DNA of 64,000 bases from Cladophialophora immunda (lineage: Eukaryota; Ascomycota; Eurotiomycetes; Chaetothyriales; Herpotrichiellaceae), in assembly GCF_000835495.1 (NCBI RefSeq), contig NW_015622542.1, positions 3,122,485 to 3,186,484 on the forward strand, written 5' to 3'. Each line of letters opens with the position of its first letter. The stretch's first letter is position 1. The notes beneath the pieces are model-generated. The model saw only the letters and a list, made by a program, of their open reading frames with translations. It was not told the DNA's origin and searched no databases. This document shows, piece by piece, positions 33,700 through 44,882 of this stretch. Both the position numbers and the translations under genes were made by a program.

Positions 33700-36381
33700 A
33701 TGGAACCAATGTATCCTGAAGTCCACTGGCAGGTTCAAGAACACGACGAGCTCCTCGACGTCGTCGACAGCTTGAGATCTCAGGGCGTTCAACACTACAT
33801 CGATCTCCCTCAGCTGATTGTCTGCGGGGATCAGAGTGCTGGAAAGTCGAGTGTCTTAGAGGCCATCTCGGGAGGTCTCCGCTTTCCTACTAGAGATACC
33901 TTGTGCACTCGATTCGCCACCGAGCTCATCCTGAGAAGAGGTCCAACTTCACAAACCAGGATTTCGATCATTCCGGATGGAGACCGCCCGAAGACGGAGC
34001 AAGACGCTCTGGCAGGATTCGTACCGCCAATAACGAACCTGGATCAATTTCCGGCAATCATTGATGCTGCAGCCACGGCCATGGGAATAGATCCCGACCG
34101 AAAAACTTTCAGCAAAGATACTCTGAGGGTAGAGCTCTCTGGACCTACTCAGCCTCATCTTATACTTGTTGATCTGCCCGGACTTTACCACGCTGGCGAC
34201 GAACACCAGTCCACCGCTGACGCGGAAGTCATTCGCAAGCTCGTGAAGAGCTACATGGGAAAGCAGAGGAGTATCATTCTCGCCGTTGTCTCGGCCCAAA
34301 ATATCCTTCCCATGCAAGTGGTGACAGAGTATGCAAAAGAGCAGGACCCCCTTGGCGAACGTACTCTAGGTATCATTACGAAGCCAGATACACTCGAAGC
34401 AGGCTCTGCCAAGCAAAGCGATTATCAAGAACTTGTGCGGAGGGATGATGGCAAGTTCAAACTCGGTTGGCACATGTTGAGAAACCGCGATTACAGCACC
34501 AGGGGCTGCTCTACCGCAGAGAGAGATCAGGCAGAGGAAGACTTTTTCAAACAAGAAGACTGGAAAGCATTGCCCAAGGGAAGGGTTGGCATCCAGAGCC
34601 TCAGAACACGGCTAAGCAAAATCCTCCTCTCACACATATCTAAGGAGCTTCCTGAAATACTGCGCGAAGTTGAAAGTGGAATTTTGAAATGCGAGGAAGG
34701 ACTCAAGGAACTTGGATCATCCAGGGATACAATCGCTCTACAACGCAAATATCTGCGTGACGCAAGCAAGAAGTTCAGCGACCTCATGAAGGACTCTATC
34801 GGTGGAGACTATTCTGACCCCTTCTTTGATCCTCGAAATGAAGAAGGTTACAAGAGACGACTTCGGGCAGTTATCCAGAACATCATGAGTGGATTCGCCG
34901 AGGAAATGCGATTGAGGGGCCATTCTGTGCGCCTGGTGGACAGTAAACCAGATCATCATGGCCCAGATGGCACCGATAACCCCCAGGTCAGAACACGCGA
35001 CGAATTTCTGGAGTATGTCAAGCATCGAATGAGGATAAATCGTGGAACGGAGCTGCCAGGAATCTTCAATCCCAGCGTCATCGGTGAGCTCTTCCGCGAC
35101 CAGTCCAAGGGTTGGGAGGCAATTGTCCACCGCGCCCGAAAGAAACTGATGGATGCCACGGAAGACACGATCACTCGTGCGCTTGGGCATGTCACTGACC
35201 AGAGCACCGCATATGCCATCCAGCTATACCTCATCCAGTCGAGACTGGGGACTATTGGCGAAGGGTTTCACAAGAAAACGGACGAAGTGCTCACACCCCA
35301 CAAAAAGGGCCATCCTGCAACGCTCAATCATTATTTCATCGAGAATCTGCAGAAGAAGCGACGGCAGGAGTCGCGGAAATTGATGGCTGAAAAGCTTGCC
35401 AACTTTTTTGGGAAGGGCCCTGAAGGAGAGGGTGGTTCTGACCAGTTCTACGAGGGACAATTCAACATGAGAGCCCTCCTTGACTCCCTCGTGATGCAGA
35501 CAGAAGTTGATTTCGAGCGATTCGCCTGCATCGAAGCCACAAATGCAATGGAGGCATACTACAAGGTCCGTCGCGGTCCCGCTTCTGAGTTGCTCTCTCG
35601 GTCCTAGGCTATTGCTAACCAGATATACTTTAGGTTGCACTGAAATCCGTCATTGATTCATTCAACACGTATGCCGTCGAGGGAGCCCTGATGAAGGAGC
35701 TGCCCAATATTCTCGCCGCTGAAGTGGTGGACAAACTGGACGACGAGGCGGTGAGGAAAGTCGCGGCTGAGTCGGCCGAATCGATTGCTCAGCGAGCCGA
35801 ACTGGAACAAAAGCATTCGACCCTTCAACAATCACTGAAAACACTGCAAAGACTGAAGATCGCAAAGATCTCTGGTAAGAAAATACCTACTCTTCCATTT
35901 GCTCTGCAATTTCCAGCTTTATGCTGATCGAGATCGTATAGACCCTATTTCGGAGCCAAATGCCATCAACTCAATTGGTCCAGAAGCCAGCAGCGCCGCA
36001 GTCAGCACCGTATCCGTGGAACCGGACAGTCCCAGGCAGCGGGCCAGGGCATCCAGTACGGCCTTGACCTCCCCTGATTCTGCCATCGGCTTGGGCGATG
36101 AGGAAGACGACGAAAACATTAGCAAACCCACTGAGGACTTTCGTCGATCGTATACCTCTCCACGACGGTACGTGACGTCAACGGGGAGTCCTCGACACCG
36201 TCGGATCTCCTCTGTCCAAGGAGACACATATAATGCGGCCAACAAGTCTCCTGCGACGGAGCAAGTATATGCAACAACCCTCTTGGGAGATGACACCACC
36301 AGCGCGGGAAGTAGCAGCCCTGTCCATGGTAGTGGTAGTAGTGGTCAGCCAAGACGTGTAAGCATCCGATCACACTCATGA
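33700..36381 (+). CDS. Dynamin/Mx-like large GTPase
   Basis: Membrane-remodelling GTPase of the dynamin superfamily, 848 aa from exons 33700-35565, 35634-35874 and 35942-36381. The G domain shows GDQSAGKSSVLEAISG (G1, residues about 43-58), the G2 Thr in RDTLCTRF, DLPG (G3) and TKPD (G4). A middle/stalk region follows (to about residue 600). AYYKVALKSVIDSF spans the first intron and opens the GTPase effector domain, which ends in a helix with ELEQKHSTLQQSLKTLQRLK. The last exon adds a Ser/Pro-rich disordered tail of about 145 aa. No PH domain or membrane anchor, so it is closer to Mx-like fungal proteins than to Dnm1/Vps1. The first intron has the unusual donor GTCCGT; without splicing, the frame would end at 35607 and lose the effector domain. 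The gene converges with the RING gene, 325 bp away. Confidence 0.9.
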
Positions 36382-36706
36382 TGCTAGGCTTAGGGACTGC
36401 GGAAGACAGCTCACATGTTGTACAAAAGGGGCTCAATGGGATGGAACATGGTCTTTTTTCTTGATATTTCGGAGTCTGGATTGCGATGACGGACTGTACA
36501 ATAGCCTTGCCGAGAACTCTTCATCCGTCGATATCTCTCATCACGAAGCGCCTGTTTCCAACTCCTGGTCCGTCCGTTCATAATACACCCAGCCTAGCCA
36601 CCACGTCTTTGAGGACCAGAGTCATAACTTGCTTTTCCCCCTGGCCCATGCTAAATTCCCTCTGGGAAACCACCAACCAAAACACCACCAAAATCACCCA
36701 AGTCGT

Positions 36707-37909
36707 TCACAATGTGCCGAGTTCCACGACGCGTATCTCCAGGAGCTCCTTACAAAAGTCGTAGCTTAACAGGGCTCGACAAGTCGGGCACGGTCCGGAC
36801 ATATCCACCGGGGAAGTTGGCGAGTCCAGCCAATCGACAAGGCAGCAGACGTGGTAGTACTGCCTGCAGCAGTTGCGCATATATGCCAGAAGCTGTTTCG
36901 TCTCGTCATCCTCGACCTTGAGGGGATCGGTGCCCAAACTCTCCCGGCAGATGGCGCAGATGTTTGTTTCGCGGTCGACGGGCGGTTGGGCGAGAGTGAG
37001 GGCCGCGACGTTCTCAACGATTGCCGAGAGACCGGGGGGGCCGAGCCATGGATGATGCTGGTTCTCGTCGAGCAGCGAGTAGAAGAAGTCCCGTCGGTAG
37101 TCCAGGGCCCTCAGCCTCGGGGTGGACAGCTTGCTCATGCCTCTGAAGAGGACTTTTCTGGCCCTCGAGCGCCTCTCGAGCACCCAGTGGTGGAACATCT
37201 GGATCCGGACGACCCAGAAGGTGTCGGGGGTGATTTCTTCTTCGCCGTCTGCCGGCATAGCGGCTTCCACAGCGGCCAGCGTTTCCCGCGCGGACTGTTC
37301 TCCGGCGCACACGCAGTCTTCGAACGTCGCCAGGCGCGACATGGCTATCCTGAGCCGGGCTTCCACCGCCGCGAGCTCGCGGACGACTGCTGGATATTTA
37401 TCTATGGTGGCGTTCTGGAGCGCTCGCCCTGCATCCATGAATCCCAGCAATGGTCCGTCGCGGAGCGACAAATTGGTGTCCTGGTATATCCTCCAGCCCT
37501 TGACGAGTTTCTCGGGGTCTATCATGTTTGCTATTTGAGCCATGATGTTCTTCAGGGCGATGTTGAAGTCTCGGAGCACCCTCGCGAGGAGATATAGGTC
37601 CTTGATTTGGGCCCATAAAGCCGGTAATTCGGCGAAGTATCTTTCTACCGCTATTGCGGGTTTCGGGCGAGGAGGTTTGGGGTTCAATGCCCCGTGGTGT
37701 TGCTCCCAATGGTATTGTTGCTGGTATAGCCAAGGACACCGGCCATTAGCCAACCGCATATAAAGGAACCATCCGCATCTACTTGCACGGGGCCTCTCTG
37801 AAGGCCAGTTGTACCACCGAGTCCTCATGACCCGGAAACGGTAGTTCACGACCGGCATGAAGAAGGAACGGGGACGGTGACGGGGGGGCTTTGGTGGACG
37901 CAGCTTCAT
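36707..37909 (-). CDS. RING-finger protein, probable E3 ubiquitin ligase
   Basis: Single exon of 400 aa from the ATG at 37909 (MKLRPPKPP). The frame is open to 38020, but the upstream part looks non-coding. Residues 1-85 are basic. The middle is helical (LPALWAQIKDLYLLARVLRD; ELAAVEARLRIAMSRLATFE). A C-terminal RING-like domain lies at about 318-378: CAIC, then after a loop of about 25 residues CC, YHVCC and CPTC. The spacing suits a C3HC4/RING-H2 variant with a long first loop and an extra Cys next to the metal ligands. It probably transfers ubiquitin; substrate unknown. It is convergent with the GTPase gene and divergent from PSF1. GC-rich third positions support coding. Confidence 0.8.
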   Translation of the reverse strand: MKLRPPKPPRHRPRSFFMPVVNYRFRVMRTRWYNWPSERPRASRCGWFLYMRLANGRCPWLYQQQYHWEQHHGALNPKPPRPKPAIAVERYFAELPALWAQIKDLYLLARVLRDFNIALKNIMAQIANMIDPEKLVKGWRIYQDTNLSLRDGPLLGFMDAGRALQNATIDKYPAVVRELAAVEARLRIAMSRLATFEDCVCAGEQSARETLAAVEAAMPADGEEEITPDTFWVVRIQMFHHWVLERRSRARKVLFRGMSKLSTPRLRALDYRRDFFYSLLDENQHHPWLGPPGLSAIVENVAALTLAQPPVDRETNICAICRESLGTDPLKVEDDETKQLLAYMRNCCRQYYHVCCLVDWLDSPTSPVDMSGPCPTCRALLSYDFCKELLEIRVVELGTL

Positions 37910-39343
37910 GTTTATTGAGCGTTTCGTTCGGATAGACAGACTTGTACAAGGGGACGGTCGAACGAGTGGAAACAGAGGAATCTGGTAAACTGAGGGTGAT
38001 GGTCCGCAGTCACGATGCACTATGGTGCAGTCTAAATGTTTCTATACGTGACTAGCGTGCCTGTTCCGCCGTATACCATTGTTTTTGTCCCCTTCACTTT
38101 GTGTGCGACCCCTATACGACGCGCAGCCTGATGGAGTAGTATTTCCGAGCCGTGAATTTTGGGAAGTCACTGTACCGGGGCAGCGCGTCCGTGTATTCTG
38201 AGGATACCCATGAGATGTCCACGAACTGCCACTCTCGCTCAACAAAGCCCCATGTTCATGCTGTGACGGGTATCCGCCTCCTGACTGTCGCTATCCCGGA
38301 CGCTTGGTGAGCCCACAGTGTCTCCCTTTGTCTTCTGCAAGACTTTGAGATTTAGCCCCAGAGAGAGCACCATGGCCATGGATATGATGATGGTGAGTTC
38401 CTCATGCAGTTCCCGTCCGGTGTATCTTGTAACTCACAATGCGTTGACAATGGCATCTTCGTCAGGCACAGAGCTATGCAGAGGGTGTGTTTAGGACCTG
38501 CTGAATGCCTGTTGTATCACTTGTCATTCTATAGAATTGGTTTAGGAGTACATCTGCAACAAAGGGATCTGGGATACGTCTTCCATTCTAAGTTGGAATA
38601 AATGTCATCGTATATGGCGGGATGGTTGAATCCACTGAGTACGTCCTGCTCAACATCCTTGAAGTTTCATACGAGCAGTTTTCTATGAGCTCGTAGCGAG
38701 TACCGTATGATCTAAGTACCGCTCTATGCACTACCGCGGTTTACGTGGTCGTTGAGGATTGTAGGGAGCAATTGGGCTCGGTAGCTTAGTTCTCTATGCT
38801 CGCGTCCTTGTCTCCCATTTCCCCGTTACTCCGAGTCACCTTCCTGGTCGACACGAAGACCACACTGTCGTCGCTGTCGTTGTCGTCTTTGCGATCATCA
38901 TTGAGCGCAAAAAGATCCTCATGAGAATCCGACGACTCGATCCGAGGGCGCTGGTCCATAAGAAGAGTGATGCATTGTGATACTACTGGAGCAAGTCAAA
39001 GAGACAATGTTCACAAAGCCACAGGTGGTTGATTCGCGCCAAATGTAGTCGGCAGAGTGGAACTATTGAAGCAAGGCTGCCGGGAAAAGGGGTATTGAGC
39101 TTGATGCGTGGTGAAAATCCACTCCGAAAGCTCCTTGGCCCTGATTGGCGGAAACCCACTCTTGACGCGTTCTGCGGCACCCCGTCTTCCCCCGCGTCGA
39201 ATTCTACATTGACTATTACTCTGAACTCCATATCTCGTTCTCCCGTCCTCACCTCTCGACAAAGTCGTTCACAGACTCGCTTCAGGTCCTTTACACCTGT
39301 TCCAGTCCTCGGTTGTAAAGAAAGTCACTCTATGTGATTCCAA
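37910..39343. other. 1.4 kb region between the RING gene and PSF1
   Basis: Holds the 5' sides of both genes. One small minus-strand frame (38786-38959) is listed separately. Otherwise nothing supportable. Confidence 0.4.
38786..38959 (-). CDS. Possible small acidic ORF
   Basis: 57 codons, ATG at 38959, TAA at 38786. Reads MDQRPRIESSDSHEDLFALN, then Asp-rich sequence and a Val/Thr-Arg-Lys segment. The composition looks like protein, but there is no homologue I know and no check on transcription. It could be an exon of a larger gene or chance. Confidence 0.25.
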   Translation of the reverse strand: MDQRPRIESSDSHEDLFALNDDRKDDNDSDDSVVFVSTRKVTRSNGEMGDKDASIEN

Positions 39344-40153
39344 ATGCATGGAGAGCTTGGGAACAAGCTCGTAAGTTTTGGTCTCCCCTCTCTTTGGCTT
39401 GGACCAACCTTCACCTCCCCGGGTTTCCCGCTCGAGGCCACGGGCTCAGCTAACCATCTCCTACAGGTCCAACACGCGAAACGCACCCTCACCCTCCCGG
39501 CCCTCCCCCCTTACCAGACAGAACTCGTGCGCTCCGTGGTGCGCGAAGTGCGCGACCTCGACCGCGACGTGACGCGGATTCTGGAACCTTTCACCACCAC
39601 CTCGTACGACGAGGATGGGAACGCTTCGTCGCAGAACACGTTCAATCCGGCCGACCACCCCGCCACGGCGTGCGCGCTTCTAGTCGACCACCTGAGCATG
39701 AGGAGGGACAAGCGATGTCTCCTTGCGTACCACCGCGCGCGGGCCGAGAAGTTGGAGGGCATGGTGTGGGAGGGACAGGACTTGGAAGTCGGGCTGGGTA
39801 ATGAAGTAGGCGGTGGTGGCGCCAACAGCAATGCCGCCCAAAGCACCACCGTCCGCGAAGACACTGCTGCCGCACCAGGGACGCATAACTCGCTCTCCCC
39901 GGAGGAATCGTCGTATTTCCACGCCTACGGCGACTTCCTCTCGCAGTACAAGGGCCAGTGGACGGACATCGACCTGACCGGCTCGCTCGAACCACCCCGC
40001 GACCTCTTCATCGATGTCAGGGTGTTGAAGGACGCGGGGGAGATCCAGACCGAGTACGGGGCTATCAACTTGACCAAGAACTCGCAGTTTTTTGTCAGGA
40101 AGGGAGACGTGGAGAGGCTGATCCAGGGCGGATTCTTGAAAAGACTGAGTTGA
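39344..40153 (+). CDS. PSF1: GINS complex subunit Psf1
   Basis: Subunit of the GINS complex (Psf1-Psf2-Psf3-Sld5), which joins Cdc45 and MCM2-7 to form the replicative CMG helicase in the nucleus. Two exons, 39344-39370 and 39467-40153, give 237 aa. The first exon encodes only MHGELGNKL and splices (GTAAGT...CTACAG) to VQHAKRT, producing the conserved Psf1 N-terminus. Further family motifs: LPPYQTELVRSVVREVRDLDRDV, ACALLVDHLSMRRDKRCLLAYHRAR, QYKGQWTDIDLTGSLEPPRD, and the C-terminal B-domain RVLKDAGEIQTEYGAINLTK ending FVRKGDVERLI. An insertion of about 40 residues rich in Gly/Asn/Ala precedes SPEESSYF. The unspliced frame is also open through the intron but would break the N-terminal motif. 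Length is normal for fungi. Confidence 0.95.
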   Translation: MHGELGNKLVSFGLPSLWLGPTFTSPGFPLEATGSANHLLQVQHAKRTLTLPALPPYQTELVRSVVREVRDLDRDVTRILEPFTTTSYDEDGNASSQNTFNPADHPATACALLVDHLSMRRDKRCLLAYHRARAEKLEGMVWEGQDLEVGLGNEVGGGGANSNAAQSTTVREDTAAAPGTHNSLSPEESSYFHAYGDFLSQYKGQWTDIDLTGSLEPPRDLFIDVRVLKDAGEIQTEYGAINLTKNSQFFVRKGDVERLIQGGFLKRLS

Positions 40154-40537
40154 GGCACACCGTGTCGAGAAGAAGGGTGCTCTAAGACGAGGGATAGTCA
40201 TGAGAGCCTCCACGGTAGACGGCGCCATGAGACCGATGCCACGAGAAATGACTATAGGGCCAATGTGCAATGCACGCTCATGAGATGAAGTTTGACTTGT
40301 GCTATGGTACTCCACACTTGTGGCTGAATTTTCTGCTAACGCTGTCGCCTTTGCATTAAAGGACCGGCGATCCCGGTTCCTCCCTCTGATACCTCACCGG
40401 AAATTGCAGCTCCATGATCTTTCTCAAACTTACACAAATCTGACCGTCGCCAATGATTGTCACCATCGTTATTGTGAAGTGCTAACATGATGGGAAAGGT
40501 TGCAGTCTCGCCCTTGCTGTGGCTCTTGCCCTTGCTC

Positions 40538-41384
40538 TCAGAACAAGCCCCCCGCCCAAGAAGCAATACCAAGACCAGCTGCCAACATCATCACAAATTC
40601 CCATTCCATCGCACCAACAGCCGCCGCTGCAGCGTTGTGTGTGGGCGAAGTTGTCGGCGCGGTGGTGTTGGTCCCATTCGCGCTCCCCCCGCTCGAGCTG
40701 GAGGTCATTTGTGTGAAATTGCCGCAGTTCAACCTCGTTCCGTTCGCATTGTGCACCACCACACTCCGATTTCCGAAGAAAGCCACATTGCTAGGGTCGG
40801 TGCTCACGTACAGATCGAGGTACATGGCCTGGAAGGTGCCTACGGCTTGAGAGTCGTCGGAGGTGGAAGAGGTGAGTTGGGAGATGCTGCCATGCTTGCC
40901 GGAAAGGTCGCCTGGCTGGCAGGTCCATGGAGCAGTGGGATCGCAGGCGGGGTCGTCCTGACGGCCGAAGGGCGAGAGGTGACCGCCCGTGGCAGTGCAG
41001 TTTCCTGACGCAGGCACGGGGTATTCGTGGATATGGTATTCTGCGTGGAAGAGTTAGCCGTCTTGGATTCAGTGACGCTCACGCTTGTCCAGGCAGGAAG
41101 GATATGGCGAGTGTGAGTAGAGCCTGCGAGAACTCACTGAACGGGCCCTGCGTGATATCTGGGAAGTTGAAGAAGTTGACGTTGAAGTTGACACCGGTGC
41201 CATTATCATTGGAGACTCCGGTGATCTGGCCTTGAACCGGTTTATCGGCCTGCAAAATCGCTTGGAAAGTGGCACGGGAGGGGTTGTTTTGAGTGATCGG
41301 AGCGTCGGTGCTGTTGCTCGTCTCTTGTGCAAGGATGGGGAGGACGAGGACGAGGATGGGGAAGAGCATGCTGAAGAGGTACAT
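40538..41384 (-). CDS. Cell-surface Cu-only superoxide dismutase, GPI-anchored
   Basis: Extracellular superoxide dismutase of the fungal Cu-only class (Candida Sod5-like), 249 aa from exons 41384-41138 and 41040-40538. A signal peptide leads (MYLFSMLFPILVLVLPILAQ). The copper-site pattern is visible: YHIHEYPV (two His), GGHLSPF, SGKHG and VVVHNANGTRLNCGNF. Cysteines GNC, ACD, TCQ and LNC can form the fold's disulfides. The sequence between GGHL and GKHG is short and lacks the zinc-ligand pattern of Cu/Zn enzymes. After the domain come a Ser/Thr/Gly-rich stretch with N-glycosylation sites (NGTNTT) and a hydrophobic C-terminus (FVMMLAAGLGIASWAGGLF) typical of a GPI signal. Such enzymes detoxify superoxide at the cell wall. 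It converges with PSF1. Confidence 0.9.
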
Positions 41385-42148
41385 CGTGCAGGATCGCACG
41401 AGCTGAGAATAGTGGATAAGAAGTGACTGTAGTTCTAGGAAATCTCGATATGAGCCAAGCAACAGGACTACCGAAGCCTTCGAAGTGCAAGTGTTGGTCG
41501 AGAGGGACGTGGTGCGAGTGGGAGGATGAAGCAATGGGCAAATGATGGTGGCAAAAAGAAGAGGAGGACGAAGTCTTTAATTGTCTCGGGTCAAAGGACT
41601 TGGGTTGACACGGAGTGAGGTGAGAGCAGGACGAAGTGAAAAAGAGTCTTAACCCAGCAACCGGCAGGAATCTGGTCCGCAGGCAACTTCAAATACCAAT
41701 GCCATTTGTCCCTCAGAAATGCCGGGTGCCATTCACTGTGGCAATCATGTCATACCTTTCGAATGTCTGGACGAATATCACCATTTGCTCACGAGCAATG
41801 CGGGAAAAGGGACATCTGCAGATTGACCGGAACATGCGAAGTGACAGATCAACCAGGTCTGTGGGAGATGCCGCTCTCAAGTCACACAACGCGGCCCGGC
41901 TGCCTGTGCACAACACCGATCATTCAAGCTGCGACTGGTAGGGACAGAGTGTGGGGGCGTGAATCCATGGTGCTTATATCGTTTGCCCATACGATGCTTG
42001 CTGGAACCAAAGTATAGACCTATTCAGAGGGCAGTTGGAGCAAAGCTCTACCATCTCTGCTGATTTCGTTCTCGCAGCGCAGGCACCATGCTGATCTTCC
42101 ATCTATTCAACAACTCCCTTGCTGTACCCTCCGCCCATAGCTTGTTGT
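41385..42148. other. Intergenic, promoter side of the SOD gene
   Basis: 764 bp without a supportable gene; frames of about 100 codons on both strands (41636-42017) overlap and show no family features. Confidence 0.4.
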
Positions 42149-42640
42149 TCACATGGCCGTCCGCACCGCACACTTGAAGGGCCTTATCTGCGCCTTGCTC
42201 ACATCCCACGCGCCTCCCTTGGTGTACGGATCATTCTCCAGAAAGTCCCTGACTTCTTGCTCGGTATTTGCCTTGATCAACATCGCACTGCCCGTCATGT
42301 CCGGAGCCTCTCCCTCAGCGGGCTGTTTTGAAAGTGTTGCGCCGCCAAAGACCACGATCCCGGCGTCGATCTTGGGTTTGAGGCCGTGGAGGTGCTGCGG
42401 GCGGACTGCCAGACGTTTTTCAAGAGCGTTGGCATGGTCGGGAATTATGACGAGCCATTCATTTGTAGGGGCCGTGGAGGAAGACATGGTTCTGACGGGC
42501 CTGATGATTCGTGGGATGGTCAATGGATTCCGGTGTAAGGCTCGAGTTGTCTGCGCGAAAGGTGCACAACACTGGGAAGGGGATATGTATACACTTTTCA
42601 GAGAGTGTAGCTGAGGGCGACCACAGAGCAATCTCGACAT
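42149..42640 (-). CDS. YCII-domain protein, probably mitochondrial
   Basis: 163 aa from the ATG at 42640, or 112 aa from the internal ATG at 42487. The core NEWLVIIPDHANALEKRLAV...HLHGLKPKIDAGIVVFGGAT...GSAMLIKANTEQEVRDFLENDPYTKGGAWD...IRPFKC is the YCII fold (ferredoxin-like, with conserved His and DP). YCII proteins are small, often dimeric, and poorly understood; some act as dehydrochlorinase-like enzymes. The first 50 residues are Arg/Ser-rich without acids, as in a mitochondrial presequence (RALHRNPLTIPRIIRPVRTM), so dual start use could give mitochondrial and cytosolic forms. Intronless. Confidence 0.88.
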   Translation of the reverse strand: MSRLLCGRPQLHSLKSVYISPSQCCAPFAQTTRALHRNPLTIPRIIRPVRTMSSSTAPTNEWLVIIPDHANALEKRLAVRPQHLHGLKPKIDAGIVVFGGATLSKQPAEGEAPDMTGSAMLIKANTEQEVRDFLENDPYTKGGAWDVSKAQIRPFKCAVRTAM

Positions 42641-43271
42641 GAAGCTGAGAAATCGCGACTTTGGCTATGCGGAAGCAAGAGTTGATATGACCAAGCACCG
42701 TCCTGTGCGATACCGAGGACATTCGGGGGAATATCGCGGTCCAGTTTTGTATGTCGGTCGAACTCTTCTCCACATTGCAGGGCGCAGGGCGTGAGGCGGG
42801 GATGCGACATGTTGTTAGTCAATTGCCAGAAACGGGGGTCGCCAATCTGCGGGGAGCAGGAGGCTTCAGCCTTCTCGCTCGCTTTATTATCTATCTTTCT
42901 AACCACCTCTGCTGCTTCCGTTGTCTGCCTCGACTCATCACGCATCGGAAACCGCACCTTTCAAGCATCGCCCTGTCACACAGCTCTCCGGGGCCCCAAC
43001 CCCGACGTGCAGCTTCATCTCGCTTCATTTCCCCAGCTCCTTCCTCCTCAATCGTCAGCTCCTTTCCAACAGTGCGCGAAAACATTCACCCATCTTGGAG
43101 CTCAGCCTACGAAAATTCTTAGGAGACCTGCTACACGCCTCGACGCCCACATGATTGACTCTAGCCGTTCACGATCGTCTTTCCCCTCTTTTGGACAACG
43201 CCATGCTGGATATCCATGTGTCTTCCTGTACAGTCAGGTATTAACGTCCCCGGTCGGACCCGACAATCCAT
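42641..43271. other. Intergenic between YCII and acyl-CoA synthetase genes
   Basis: 631 bp, no supportable gene; overlapping short frames on both strands only. Confidence 0.4.
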
Positions 43272-44882
43272 CTATAGCATCGCTCTAGGCTGGTCTTTGG
43301 CCAGAAGAGCAGCTGCAACCTTCCTTCGTTGTATCTTCCCAGTGGCTGTCTTGGGTATCTCTTTCAAGATCCAAACCTGGTATCTCAGTCAGCGGGGCTC
43401 TAGGGTGCAGCTGTCAGATAGGAATGCACATACCCTGCTCGGCTTTTTGAACTTGGCCGTCTTGCTGGCAACGTAATCCGTGATGCCCTTCTCAGTAACC
43501 TTCTTCCCGGGCTTAGGGACAAGTGCCACTCCGATTTCCTGACCGTATAGTTCTGAAGGTATGCCAAAAGTGACACCTTCCGCCACGTCTGGGTTGGCAG
43601 AAATCACATGGTCTAGCTCAATCGGGCTGATCTTTTCACCCCCTCTGTTGATCAGCTCTTTGATCCTGCCTGTGATGAAGACATAGCCATCTTCGTCTTT
43701 CTTGCCCTGATCGCCAGTGCGGAAGAATCCCCCTTTAGTGAATGCTTCTTGGGTTGCCTTCTCGTTGTTGATGTAGCCTTTTGTGACGTTCTCGCCCTTT
43801 ATACAGATTTCACCTTCCTGGCCTTGGGGCACTTCGTCGCCTTGCTCGTCAAGAATCTTGACTTCAACTCCCTGGCCGATTCCCACACTGCCGGGCTTTC
43901 GCTTTCCGCGATGCGGCAACTCGTTGGAGCACATCTGGTGGGCTGCCTCCGTCATGGCATAGGCTTCGAGCACTGGCGCTCGATATGTCCGTTCAAGCTC
44001 CCTAAAAGTTTTCGGGGACAATGCAGATGAGCATGAGCGGATGAACCTGATCTTGGGCATTGGATTTGGGGGAGGGCTCTTCAGCAAAATCTGATGAATC
44101 GTCGGCACGGCCGTGTACCAATTCGCTTTGTGCTGTATAAAGTCGACCCAGAAAGATCGTGCTGAGAAGTGGTCGGGAACAATGGCAGATCCACCAGCAC
44201 CCAGGGGAGCTAGAAACCCAGCTAGAAGACCATGGACGTGGAATAGAGGCATAACCAACATCGTCCGATCTTGAGCCGTAAGTTCGTAAGTGTTTTGAAT
44301 GTTCTGCATTGTTCTTGTCAGGTTGCGATGCGTCAACGGGACAGCTTTCGGGCGGCCGGTGGTCCCGCTGGTATGCAGCACCAGCGCGACATCCTCTGGC
44401 TGAGCCTGAGCGACAGGTTGAGATTGCCTCTGTGCCAGTTTGCCCTGCTCTTTCACGTCCAGTATCAACTTCGTTCCATCCACGTAACATTCCGCAATGG
44501 CAGCATGATATTTCCTGGCAGCCTTGACTGCAGGTCCGTCCCTAGCATATGCTCCACGAGGCAATATGATCGCCGCCGAAGATAGATCTTCGATGTAGAA
44601 CTCAAACTCGCTTTGCTTGTAGGTAGGGTTCAGAGGGGCGGCAATTGCTCGCTGGAAGGCGGTTGCAAGAAAAGAAACGATGAACTCGTAGCTGTTGGGC
44701 AAGGCTATTGAGACGGCGTCGGCATGTCGTATGCCCAGCTGAGCCAGTTGCTTCTGAAAGACCAAGATATCCTGCGCCAGTTGCTTGAAAGAGACAGTCA
44801 AAGCATTGGGTTTGGTCGGCACGATGACTGCTGTGGCTGAAGACGTCTGGGGAAAGGAGGTGGAAAGGATGGCTGCGACCAT
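43272..44882 (-). CDS. AMP-binding acyl-CoA synthetase (Pcs60/Fat2-like)
   Basis: Adenylate-forming enzyme, 517 aa from exons 44882-43434 and 43376-43272 (GTATGT donor, CAG acceptor, phase 0). Motifs in order: P-loop-like TSGTTGRPKAVPLTHRN (171-187), MPLFHVHGL, YAMTEAAHQM (A5), GFFRTGDQG (A7), RIKELINRGGEKISP (A8), and PKTATGKIQRRKVA with the catalytic Lys (A10), which lies in the second exon. The closest fit is the Pcs60/Fat2 family, which makes acyl-CoA (in yeast oxalyl-CoA) from acid, ATP and CoA. Family members usually carry a peroxisomal PTS1. This model ends RAML, which is not a standard PTS1, so location is open. Without the last exon the frame ends in a nonsense tail at 43389. Confidence 0.92.

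Noticed and set aside
36851..37597. 248-codon plus-strand ORF
   Set aside because: A shadow of the RING gene on the opposite strand, caused by high GC at third positions.
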